NCBI RefSeq assembly: GCF_944384735.1
Contig: NZ_CALWUN010000008.1
Span: forward strand, 1-48,601
Length of the DNA: 48,601 nt
From: an uncultured Agathobaculum sp.
Lineage (GTDB): Bacteria; Bacillota; Clostridia; Oscillospirales; Butyricicoccaceae
Direction of reading: 5' to 3'
Made by a program: the position numbers and the translations under genes. The notes under the pieces were generated by a model. That model saw only the letters and a list, made by a program, of their open reading frames with translations. It had not been told where the DNA came from and searched no databases. Below, piece after piece: positions 41,920-48,162 of this stretch (position 1 is its first letter; every line of letters starts with the position of its first letter).

Positions 41920-42079
41920 AGGCTGTCGAAAAACACAGTTTTCGACAGCCTCTCGATCAGAACCACGCTTCCGATCGAATCAAATGTATCAAAAAAGCGG
42001 GCAAAGCTCGCTTTTTTGATGCCGCTCACAGAGCGGCTGAATAATGCGCGCTGCGGCGCGAGGACTTTTTCGACAGCCT
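41920..42079. repeat. structured repeat element, copy B (MITE-like)
   Basis: A 160-bp element with perfect 14-bp terminal inverted repeats AGGCTGTCGAAAAA (41920-41933) and its complement (42066-42079). A further complement copy (41939-41951) makes a left-end hairpin. The core stem ATCAAAAAAGCG/CGCTTTTTTGAT (41988-42020) has loop GGCAAAGCT and is followed by GCCGCTCA, with a GCCGCTC/GAGCGGC hairpin next. The loop and flanks match copy A at 22499-22677 while the stem bases differ. No clear target duplication was found. It contains no protein frame. Confidence 0.75.
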
Positions 42080-42080
42080 G

Positions 42081-42109
42081 AGCAGATAGCATCGTGCTAT
42101 CTGCTTTTG
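42081..42109 (+). terminator. terminator right of copy B
   Basis: AGCAGATAGCA, loop TCG, TGCTATCTGCT, then TTTTG on the plus strand. Confidence 0.75.
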
Positions 42110-42221
42110 CAATTTAGCGGTGCTAATTGTTAAAACAGATAGTTCTGAAGATCTACCAAAGCAGACATTCCAAACGGTATATTAACAATCCTGAAGTGAA
42201 ACCATCGTTGGGGACGTAGCA

Positions 42222-42256
42222 TGAATAAAGCCCCTCTAGCTTTCGCCAGAGAGGCT
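42222..42256 (-). terminator. hairpin in the AT-rich prophage flank
   Basis: On the minus strand AAGCCTCTCTGGC and GCTAGAGGGGCTTT pair (with two mismatches) around GAAA, ending in CTTTATTC; probably terminates leftward transcripts. The rest of 42110-42387 is AT-rich with no gene I can support. Confidence 0.55.
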
Positions 42257-42387
42257 TCCTATGCACAACACTACGCTTAAATAATGTATAAATATATCAC
42301 TATCACCCTGCTATTTCAAGAGCTTTTTGATTAAAACCTTTCATTAAAACAGAGAACATTTAATGAAAAATTTGGGGATAACCCTAA

Positions 42388-42416
42388 TTGCAAACCACCC
42401 CTAAGATTGTTATAAT
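42388..42416 (+). promoter_or_regulatory. promoter of the small membrane-protein cassette
   Basis: TTGCAA (42388-42393), 17 bp and TATAAT (42411-42416). The transcript would pass a GC-rich hairpin followed by TTTTGTGTTTT (42493-42530), a possible attenuator, before the coding region. Confidence 0.65.
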
Positions 42417-42531
42417 TATATCAAAGAATTGCAAGAACTCGTCCTCAAATCTGTAGATGGCATCGACTGAGGCGAAATCAAATATCCCCTCGCCCGCCAG
42501 TCGCTTTGTAGGCTGGCGGCTTTTGTGTTTT

Positions 42532-42861
42532 GTCGAGTGCGCGCGCGCTACAAAACAAAAGGAGGATACTATGGTTTACATTATCTCGCTCGCAATCGTC
42601 TATGTCATCACTCACTGGCCAGTATGGTTACAATTCATCTTTAGTCTGATCTTCATCATCGCTATCTCGCTTTTCTATTCCTGTTGTAAAGAAAAGCACC
42701 ATCAGAAAAAAGTATTGCGGAAGTTGGTCAAACGCTTATGTGAAGAAAAGACCAACAAGAAAAAACACTAAGTAAAGTGGTCAAAGAAGAACCGCCATTC
42801 TTTCTTTGACAACCCGTATTGGCATTTGAGAATCTAATAAATGGGCGCGCGCGCACTCGAC
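42532..42861. repeat. 17-bp GC-rich inverted repeat enclosing a small gene
   Basis: GTCGAGTGCGCGCGCGC (42532-42548) and its exact complement (42845-42861) flank 296 bp. The enclosed segment holds the small membrane-protein gene and a further hairpin (GTCAAAGAA/TTCTTTGAC, about 42780-42812). Confidence 0.85.
42571..42771 (+). CDS. small two-helix membrane protein, toxin-like
   Basis: A protein of 66 residues from ATG 42571, 7 nt after AAAGGAGG; an in-frame ATG at 42457 is possible but its leader contains the attenuator-like hairpin. Two hydrophobic helices (about 2-13 and 18-38) are followed by a strongly basic tail (KEKHHQKKVLRKLVKRL and ending TNKKKH). I recognise no family. Size, hydrophobic-then-basic layout, prophage location and an opposing promoter recall type I toxins, but it might also be a small holin-like or host-interaction protein. 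Confidence 0.6.
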   Translation: MVYIISLAIVYVITHWPVWLQFIFSLIFIIAISLFYSCCKEKHHQKKVLRKLVKRLCEEKTNKKKH

Positions 42862-42896
42862 GCAGCACTCCTGAGACGCCTCTTTGTGGCTCTTGT

Positions 42897-42905
42897 ATTA
42901 TACCA
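42897..42905 (-). promoter_or_regulatory. opposing promoter next to the small-protein cassette
   Basis: On the minus strand TGGTATAAT forms an extended -10 box. Its transcript would run leftward through the right 17-bp repeat and antisense to the 3' part of the small gene. No good -35 box was seen. Confidence 0.45.
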
Positions 42906-42998
42906 TCTTTGCAGTGCAATCTCCACACGCAATTTAGCCAAGTTCTCTGGTAACACATTGTGCAATTTTGCGAAGCAGAACACAATATATGCGCATGG

Positions 42999-43042
42999 CA
43001 CACGGGAAAGCCCCGGCCGAAAGTCCGGGGCTTTCCCGTGTC
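42999..43042 (-). terminator. terminator of the endolysin gene
   Basis: CACACGGGAAAGCCCCGG pairs with CCGGGGCTTTCCCGTGT (17 bp) around an 8-nt loop, 15 bp beyond the endolysin stop codon. No long T-run follows on the minus strand. Confidence 0.7.
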
Positions 43043-43056
43043 CAAATTGAACACCG

Positions 43057-43788
43057 TTATTTCATGGCGTTTGCGAGCTTCACTACCAGCTCCGCGCCGT
43101 ACTCATACGCCAGCAGGTACTGCATGGTTTCCGCGGCGAGGCCAGCCGTGCGCTGCACCTTGGTGATCGCGGACTGCACCTCTGCGTCGGTCTCGAACGC
43201 ATCGTCCGGTGCGTCCGCCGCCGGTTTGTTCTCCGGCGCGTCATACGGGATACCGAGGGTATCCAGGATACCCTTGGCGTAGGCGACGCCAAACGCCTGC
43301 TGCTTAGCCAGCGTGTCGGCCTGGGCGGCGTCGGCCTTGGTGTCGACAAACACGCCCTCGACGATGACCGCCGGCGCGACCGTCTCGCGGATGAACGCAT
43401 AATAATCGCCATTGTTGCCCTGACGGGTTTTCACGCCGCGGCTGTTCTGGCCGATGGCCTTGACGTGGCGCTCGATATTCTGCGCAAGCGTCTTGCCCGT
43501 ACCGCCGTGGATGGTGTGGAACACCTCAAAGCCGTCGCCGCCACCCGAGTTGTTATGCACGTCAACCGCGAGATCGGGGTCGTAGGCGTTGCACTCGCGC
43601 ACCTCGTCATTCACCGTGTCGTTCTCGTCCTTGGTGCGGGACATTTTGACGTCCACGCCGCAGGCCGTCAGGAAATCGCGGCACGCCAACGCCATCGTGA
43701 GGTTTATGTCCTTCTCGACCAGATAGCCAACCGCGCCGGGATCGCTGCCGCCGTGGCCGACGCCCAGAAATACCTTCTTCTTGCCCAT
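43057..43788 (-). CDS. internal-start amidase product
   Basis: In-frame ATG 43788 (MGKKKVFLGVGHGG) is preceded by AAGGAGGGCAATCTC, a better ribosome site than most in this window. It would yield only the Amidase_3 domain and C-terminal tail (243 residues). There is no stop codon between the two halves, so both products share one frame. Confidence 0.5.
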   Translation of the reverse strand: MGKKKVFLGVGHGGSDPGAVGYLVEKDINLTMALACRDFLTACGVDVKMSRTKDENDTVNDEVRECNAYDPDLAVDVHNNSGGGDGFEVFHTIHGGTGKTLAQNIERHVKAIGQNSRGVKTRQGNNGDYYAFIRETVAPAVIVEGVFVDTKADAAQADTLAKQQAFGVAYAKGILDTLGIPYDAPENKPAADAPDDAFETDAEVQSAITKVQRTAGLAAETMQYLLAYEYGAELVVKLANAMK

Positions 43789-44403
43789 GAGATTGCCCTC
43801 CTTAGTCTTTTTCTTCATACATACTACGCTGCACACCGGCCTGCCGTCCGCGCCTTCGCGCTCCGGCGCGAACAGGTAGCCGTCGCTGGCGCGGTACATG
43901 CCGGTCGAGCCGCCCGCGTCCTGCACCAGCAGCAGGTCGATCGTGTACTGCTTTGCGGCATACCGCGCGACCTGCTCCTCGGTGCAGCCGTCCGAGGACT
44001 GCACGACGATAATCCTGCCGTCCGCCAGCGCGCCGATCATGTTGCGGCTGCGGAAGCTGCCCTTGTCCAGCCCCGCGAGCACGACGCCGTCGCGTACCGC
44101 GACCTTGACGCCCGCAACCACGTTGCCGGGGCTGACGGTCAGGCGCTCGGCCGTGCCGCCGTAGCCGCAGTCGACGCCCTTCGCGCGCAGGTACTGCAGC
44201 GTGCGCCCGCGGATAACGCCGTACTGGTCGCTGCCGCTGCCCGTCATGTTGAACAGGCAGAGGTTGTACATCACGTCGGCCTGCTCCTCCGCCGCCCATG
44301 TTTTCAGCGTCTTGGCGGGCTTGCTGGCCGCGCCGTAGGGCGCCGCCGCAAACCAGATGTCCCACTCGTTGGGGTCGTATACATCACATCGGATACTGCT
44401 CAT
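43057..44403 (-). CDS. prophage endolysin: phosphodiester-glycosidase-like plus Amidase_3
   Basis: A protein of 448 residues from ATG 44403 (AAAGGAG upstream). Residues 1-195 resemble the phosphodiester glycosidase (NAGPA/DUF2233) domain seen in Clostridia phages (YNLCLFNMTGSGSDQYGVIRG, DGCTEEQVARYA, LVQDAGGSTGMY). Residues 208-385 are an N-acetylmuramoyl-L-alanine amidase with zinc ligands in GVGHGGSDPGAVG, DVHNNSGGG and the catalytic Glu in VIVEGVFVDT. The C-terminal 60 residues may bind the wall. A strong internal ribosome site (AAGGAGGG) lies 7 nt before Met at 43788, so a separate 243-residue amidase is probably also made. It cuts peptidoglycan for release of phage. Confidence 0.88.
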   Translation of the reverse strand: MSSIRCDVYDPNEWDIWFAAAPYGAASKPAKTLKTWAAEEQADVMYNLCLFNMTGSGSDQYGVIRGRTLQYLRAKGVDCGYGGTAERLTVSPGNVVAGVKVAVRDGVVLAGLDKGSFRSRNMIGALADGRIIVVQSSDGCTEEQVARYAAKQYTIDLLLVQDAGGSTGMYRASDGYLFAPEREGADGRPVCSVVCMKKKTKEGNLMGKKKVFLGVGHGGSDPGAVGYLVEKDINLTMALACRDFLTACGVDVKMSRTKDENDTVNDEVRECNAYDPDLAVDVHNNSGGGDGFEVFHTIHGGTGKTLAQNIERHVKAIGQNSRGVKTRQGNNGDYYAFIRETVAPAVIVEGVFVDTKADAAQADTLAKQQAFGVAYAKGILDTLGIPYDAPENKPAADAPDDAFETDAEVQSAITKVQRTAGLAAETMQYLLAYEYGAELVVKLANAMK

Positions 44404-44428
44404 CGGTTCTCCTTTCCGGGGCAAATAA

Positions 44429-44456
44429 AGCGCCCCGCCTTGACTTTGGCGGGGCG
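44429..44456 (-). terminator. hairpin before the endolysin gene
   Basis: CGCCCCGCC and GGCGGGGCG with a 7-8 nt loop; on the minus strand it is followed by CTTTATTTG. The loop includes the -35 box of the antisense promoter. Confidence 0.5.
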
Positions 44457-44467
44457 TGTGGTATAAT
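44440..44467 (+). promoter_or_regulatory. antisense (antitoxin) RNA promoter
   Basis: TTGACT (44440-44445), a 16-bp spacer and perfect TATAAT (44462-44467), pointing against all surrounding phage genes. Confidence 0.8.
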
Positions 44468-44473
44468 ATCTAA

Positions 44474-44564
44474 CAGAGGGGCGCTGTCGGCAGACGGCTG
44501 ACCTAGAATTAACTGTTACAAAGTAACCGCTAACTCTTGGTCGGAGGGGCGGTTACTTTGCATT
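44474..44564 (+). ncRNA. putative antitoxin RNA of a type I toxin-antitoxin locus
   Basis: A transcript from about 44474 would be roughly 90 nt and end at the hairpin CAAAGTAACCGC/GCGGTTACTTTG (44519-44560), followed by CATTT. It has no coding frame and is complementary to the 3' end of the 24-residue peptide gene on the other strand, including its stop codon. This is the geometry of TxpA/RatA and BsrG/SR4-like systems. Confidence 0.65.
44519..44560. terminator. shared terminator of toxin and antitoxin RNAs
   Basis: A perfect 12-bp inverted repeat (CAAAGTAACCGC and complement) with an 18-nt loop, placed at the convergence point and overlapping the toxin stop codon (44553-44555). Confidence 0.75.
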
Positions 44565-44627
44565 TATGGTGAATATGTAAAGCAAAGCTGCTATACATAC
44601 GAAGAAACGAAACAGTTTCATCCCCAT
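44553..44627 (-). CDS. 24-residue hydrophobic peptide, holin-like type I toxin candidate
   Basis: From ATG 44627 (or the ATG two codons later) the frame reads MGMKLFRFFVCIAALLYIFT followed by INAK. AAAGGAGGTGG lies 6-8 nt upstream, one of the strongest ribosome sites in the window, and a consensus promoter precedes it. The peptide is a single membrane helix with basic start and end. It resembles the short holin-like toxins (Hol_Tox type) of Firmicute prophages, which depolarise the membrane unless an antisense RNA blocks their mRNA. The sequence itself matches no named peptide I can recall. Confidence 0.65.
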   Translation of the reverse strand: MGMKLFRFFVCIAALLYIFTINAK

Positions 44628-44692
44628 ATGCACCACCTCCTTTGCAGGAGAGTGGTCAACCGCCCGCCGCTGGGAACGACAGCGCCCGACTT

Positions 44693-44722
44693 ATTATACC
44701 ATCACGCGCCGCCCTGTGTCAA
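44693..44722 (-). promoter_or_regulatory. toxin promoter
   Basis: On the minus strand consensus TTGACA (plus 44717-44722), 18 bp and TATAAT (plus 44693-44698), about 60 nt before the peptide start. Confidence 0.8.
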
Positions 44723-44724
44723 TT

Positions 44725-44750
44725 TGCCGCCTTTTGGGGCGGCTTTTGTT
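44725..44750. terminator. terminator between holin and toxin genes
   Basis: GCCGCC, TTTTGG, GGCGGC with TTTTG on the plus strand; it abuts the holin stop codon. Confidence 0.55.
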
Positions 44751-45018
44751 ATTTCTGCAGGGGTTCGGTGTAGCTTTTTGCGCGGTCGGAGTCGGTCAGG
44801 CCGCTGGTCGTCGGGTCGTTGAACGCCGACCAGACGTTGGACGCGATCAGAAACAGGCAGTACGGGTTGCCCGCCGTGCCCTTGATGACCTGCCACACGC
44901 TCGCCCATGTCGTCAGGTCGGCGGCGGTCAACCCCGCATAGGCCACCGCAGTCAAAAACGCACCGAGGGCGACCTGCGCCCAGAATACCGGGTTTTTCAA
45001 TCGAATTTTCCAGTTCAT
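44749..45018 (-). CDS. phage holin, phi LC3 family
   Basis: A protein of 89 residues. NWKIRLKNPVFWAQ at the start, two hydrophobic stretches (about 13-30 and 52-65) and the end NVWSAFNDPTTSGLTDSDRA are characteristic of the phi LC3 (Phage_holin_1) family. Holins pierce the membrane at a set time to let the endolysin reach the wall. The endolysin is encoded downstream on the same strand, so the lysis module is complete; the toxin-like locus lies between the two. Confidence 0.93.
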   Translation of the reverse strand: MNWKIRLKNPVFWAQVALGAFLTAVAYAGLTAADLTTWASVWQVIKGTAGNPYCLFLIASNVWSAFNDPTTSGLTDSDRAKSYTEPLQK

Positions 45019-45037
45019 GTGACTTTTCCCCTTTCCG

Positions 45038-45253
45038 TCACTGGGTTTTCATATCACGGATGTCGTGCTGCACCTCGAGCATCTGCCCTTCGAGCTTGTA
45101 GGTGCGCTCAACGACCTTGTTGTGTTCGTTTACCTTTTTCTCCAGCTGCTCGATGCGGTAGCTGGTCAGCCGCGAGGACACCAGGATGCCGCCCAGCGAC
45201 CCCACGAGCGTGCCAAACAGGCTGATGCAGGACAGGATGATTTCCACATTCAT
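45038..45253 (-). CDS. phage lysis-module small protein, XhlA-like
   Basis: A protein of 71 residues. An N-terminal helix (IILSCISLFGTLVGSLGGILV) is followed by SRLTSYRIEQLEKKVNEHNK and VVERTYKLEGQM, a coiled coil. This layout is common beside holins in Clostridia prophages, as in XhlA-type proteins, though with the membrane helix at the other end. It probably works with the holin. It is 19 bp upstream of the holin gene. Confidence 0.75.
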   Translation of the reverse strand: MNVEIILSCISLFGTLVGSLGGILVSSRLTSYRIEQLEKKVNEHNKVVERTYKLEGQMLEVQHDIRDMKTQ

Positions 45254-45299
45254 CGCAAGGTGGGGCGGGCTGCCGCCCGCCCCGTCACCTCCCCTCGGC

Positions 45300-45530
45300 T
45301 CACGTGTCCGCGGCGATGAAGCCCTTGTCGATCAGCAGCTGCTTGTCCGGCGCGCTCAGCAGCTCGGGCACGCCGGTCTGCACGCTGCGCCAGTGACAGT
45401 ACTGCGCGCGGGCGAGGTCGTCGTGCTGGAGACCGTGCTTGTGGTCGTACTTATCGAGGCACACGCCGATGTCGCCGCCCATGGCCTTGACTTCCTCATG
45501 GTTCTGGATGTAGATGTTGTTCGGATACAT
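45300..45530 (-). CDS. phage protein of unknown function
   Basis: A protein of 76 residues from ATG 45530 (AAAGGAAG upstream). It reads MYPNNIYIQNHEEVKAMGG then DIGVCLDKYDHKHG, soluble and His-rich. I recognise no domain. Position between tail-fibre-associated genes and the lysis module suggests a small tail or lysis accessory protein. Confidence 0.6.
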   Translation of the reverse strand: MYPNNIYIQNHEEVKAMGGDIGVCLDKYDHKHGLQHDDLARAQYCHWRSVQTGVPELLSAPDKQLLIDKGFIAADT

Positions 45531-45634
45531 AATAAACTTCCTTTCCGGCCGTTTCGGCCAACGTATTTCATAAATGGGGCGCTTTGCCCCGGTTTTTGCC
45601 GTCAATCAGTCAAACACGCATAGGCATCACCCCC

Positions 45635-46051
45635 TCAAAGATTCAGCCGTGCGGCCAGCCGGTGCAGCGCGTTCTCGAGCCACACCGCAGCCGCCGACAG
45701 GAAAAACCACGCCGCCGCGAACGGCAGGCACACCTGCCCCCACAAATTCAGCGGCATATCGGAATAGTCCCAGACACCCCAGCCGAGCCACCGGTTGACG
45801 ATCAGCCCGGTGATGAGCTCGAGCGCGGTGACGAGCGCCGCGCCCTCGAGCATCTGCAGAACAAGCGGCGGGTGATCCTGGATTTCGTCCAGCAGGCCGA
45901 TGAGCACAAAGCAGACGCCGCCCAAAATCCCCATCGACCAGTGCGTATAGCCGCGCCAGAGGGTTTCAATGCCCATGTAGGTCACGCCGCCGATCACGGC
46001 CAGCACGCTATGCAGCAGCGCCGACGCTGCCGTAGTCGATTTCGATTGCAT
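45635..46051 (-). CDS. CmpB/DUF1113-type membrane protein
   Basis: A protein of 138 residues from ATG 46051 (AGGA 8 nt upstream; ATG 46060 is possible). Four hydrophobic helices with ETLWRGYTHWSMGILGG, a region LELITGLIVNRWLGWGVWDY and NLWGQVCLPFAAAWFFLS match the family annotated as putative ABC transporter type IV/CmpB (DUF1113), which is frequent in Clostridia prophages. There is no ATPase partner, so the name is historical and the function unknown. The start overlaps the DUF4376 gene by 44 bp. Confidence 0.75.
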   Translation of the reverse strand: MQSKSTTAASALLHSVLAVIGGVTYMGIETLWRGYTHWSMGILGGVCFVLIGLLDEIQDHPPLVLQMLEGAALVTALELITGLIVNRWLGWGVWDYSDMPLNLWGQVCLPFAAAWFFLSAAAVWLENALHRLAARLNL

Positions 46052-46607
46052 CCAACTCATCCTTGCTTTCCGCCGCATAAATAGCCTCCTTGACCGTCTC
46101 CTGATATCGCCTATACGGATAAACATACGCGGCGATAGCCAGCGACAATGCCGTATATTCCTCGATCGTGAAGCTATGGCACTGCTGCTTTTGCGCGTGC
46201 CACTCGAGCACCGCGGGCTGCTCTGCGGCAACGGCCAGCTGGTACTGCGCCAGATTGAGTGACATCTCGTTTTGATCTTCCTCGGTCACGCCGTAGACGT
46301 TGCCGTCCGTCCACGTCAGCGGGTGCGCCGCCAGCCAGTCCGCAAGGGCTTGTTTGTTCTGCGCCTGCTTGGCCGCTTTTTCAGCATCCAGTTGGGACGG
46401 CTGCACGGCCTGCCATGCCCGCCATGCCGTTTCATCCGGCATGAGGATGGTTTCCCCCTCGTCTCCCTGCGAAAGGCGGACAAAGCCGCCATACTGCAAC
46501 ACCATATCCCGCTGCGCATCTGTGATCGGCAGCAGACCGGCCGCCGGGGTGCTCTGCGGCGCAGGGTACGCCCCGGACGGATTCTGTTTTGGATTCAAAT
46601 AGTACAT
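46008..46607 (-). CDS. phage DUF4376-containing protein
   Basis: A protein of 199 residues from ATG 46607, which overlaps the previous stop as TAATG. After a Pro-rich start (MYYLNPKQNPSGAYPAPQ) it has a central Ala/Gln-rich helix and a C-terminal segment (LTWTDGNVYGVTEEDQNEMS, then EEYTALSLAIAAYVYPYR) that matches DUF4376, found at the ends of phage tail-fibre operons. A role in tail-fibre assembly or as a small adhesin partner is likely. Confidence 0.75.
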   Translation of the reverse strand: MYYLNPKQNPSGAYPAPQSTPAAGLLPITDAQRDMVLQYGGFVRLSQGDEGETILMPDETAWRAWQAVQPSQLDAEKAAKQAQNKQALADWLAAHPLTWTDGNVYGVTEEDQNEMSLNLAQYQLAVAAEQPAVLEWHAQKQQCHSFTIEEYTALSLAIAAYVYPYRRYQETVKEAIYAAESKDELDAIEIDYGSVGAAA

Positions 46608-48160
46608 TACGCGCCCGCCTTTCCGATTGCCGCATAGGTATAGGTCACACCAGGTTGGTTCATCTGGCTCTCCGCGCTGTCGCTGTGCCAGGTGACGGCA
46701 TTCCCTTCGATGCAATCGCCGGACAGCGTCAGGCTCTGCCCGCCGCCGGAAACGATCACCATCTGCGGCGCAAATGCAAACGTCAGGCTGTTCGGGCTTT
46801 CTTCTCCAAACGTCCCCGTGCCCTCGTAGCTGCCTACCGCCATGGCCGCCATGCCAAGCAGCGGCAGCAGCATTTCCAGCGCCTTGCCCAGGTCGCCGCC
46901 GAACACCGCCGGTACGCGCACGCATTCGGCCAGCGTGGGCGGGAACACGTTGCTGCCGTCCTGCGTCAGCTGCGCTACGCCGCCCGCCACCGGGAACGCC
47001 ACCGCAGGCTTGCGGTACGTCCATGTGCGGGTTGCGGTGACCAGTCCACTGTCCGAATCGACACTCGCCTGCAAAACGATTTTTCCCGCGCCGCTCGGCA
47101 GGTCGAGAACCGGGATGGTGCCGGTAAAACCATTTTCCACCGCAACCGATGCAATTGCCTGCCCGTTCACTACGCAGGACAGCGCAATGCTTTTGCCGGT
47201 GTCCGACAGCACGGTGTAGCGCAGGTCAGCCGTCAGTGTGCCGAGGTCTGCATCCTCGCCGGAAATCGCCAGTGCGGATGTGGACAGGACTTGCACGGTA
47301 CCGCTGACCGTGTAATCCCCAAAATCCGTTCCATCCCCGGCTTTGACGCGGTACTGAACGGTCGTCCATTCCCCCGCTGTATCCTCATAGCTGGTTTCCG
47401 CACCGCTGTAAACCTGCGTCCACGCCTCTTCGGTGTCCGCCTTGCGCTCCAAAACGTAGGCCGTGGCGGTTTCCGCAATCGACCATGAAAGCGGGATGTG
47501 TTGTCCCTGCATGATTATATCCGGGGCGGTAACGCTTAAAATATTGAATGTCAAAAGCTCATTGCCATCAGACACCATGGCACCTTTTGTCAGAATAAAA
47601 ACCGGTTGTACATATCGTTGCTGAGATATTCGATCATGCGTTGTTTCTTTTCCTAAATACCTGTCTAACTCCACATGGTAAATGCCATCGGTTATATTGG
47701 TCCATCTTCTTGCACTTCTACAAAAGCACCAGTTATCTGTTGTAAACGGCAGTTCTTCTAATCCGAAATAATCCAAAAGATGCTTACTTACCTCTGCTTC
47801 GCTCAGCAAGAAGCAAATCGAATCAAATTGGGTCACCGTTCTGTCATAATATGTTGGTATTTTGACTTCCAGCATCAGCGCTTTCGTTTGCTCATCAAAG
47901 CTATCTTCATAATATTTTTCCATGTAAGATGGCATATTGGACTTTGTATAATCAAATGATCCATAGCTTACGGGATTTGGAAGCTCCTTGGTTCGCAGTA
48001 TCCATACCCCGTCACAGGATGCATCATAATAAATCCTCTTTTCATTGTATACGAAAGATAAAGGTTTTCCGATATGTGCGACCACAAAATCAGTTAGTAC
48101 ACCATTCTCCCGGATTTTAAGGATATCGCCGACTGCCAGACTGGTGATACTTTTTGCCAT
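46607..48160 (-). CDS. phage tail-fibre-like protein with DUF6273-like and FN3-like domains
   Basis: A protein of 517 residues from ATG 48160, two nt after the preceding stop. The N-terminal 190 residues (SLAVGDILKIRENG, then DRTVTQFDSICFLLSEAEV and WCFCRSARRW) resemble DUF6273, the C-type-lectin-like cap seen on Clostridia surface and phage proteins. An FN3-like domain follows (PLSWSIAETATAYVLERK), then beta-rich repeats. It probably contacts the host surface. The N-terminal part (47,560-48,160) is much more AT-rich than the rest, showing a mosaic gene. Confidence 0.75.
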   Translation of the reverse strand: MAKSITSLAVGDILKIRENGVLTDFVVAHIGKPLSFVYNEKRIYYDASCDGVWILRTKELPNPVSYGSFDYTKSNMPSYMEKYYEDSFDEQTKALMLEVKIPTYYDRTVTQFDSICFLLSEAEVSKHLLDYFGLEELPFTTDNWCFCRSARRWTNITDGIYHVELDRYLGKETTHDRISQQRYVQPVFILTKGAMVSDGNELLTFNILSVTAPDIIMQGQHIPLSWSIAETATAYVLERKADTEEAWTQVYSGAETSYEDTAGEWTTVQYRVKAGDGTDFGDYTVSGTVQVLSTSALAISGEDADLGTLTADLRYTVLSDTGKSIALSCVVNGQAIASVAVENGFTGTIPVLDLPSGAGKIVLQASVDSDSGLVTATRTWTYRKPAVAFPVAGGVAQLTQDGSNVFPPTLAECVRVPAVFGGDLGKALEMLLPLLGMAAMAVGSYEGTGTFGEESPNSLTFAFAPQMVIVSGGGQSLTLSGDCIEGNAVTWHSDSAESQMNQPGVTYTYAAIGKAGA

Positions 48161-48162
48161 AT

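Noticed and set aside
41875-42085. Clear target-site duplication around repeat copy B
   Set aside because: Flanks (GGGCACG on the left, GAGCAGA on the right) do not form a convincing direct repeat, so transposition is supported only by the inverted ends.
42457-42570. In-frame N-terminal extension of the 66-residue membrane protein
   Set aside because: The extension is encoded by the attenuator-like hairpin and the GC repeat, and the ATG at 42571 has a much better ribosome site.
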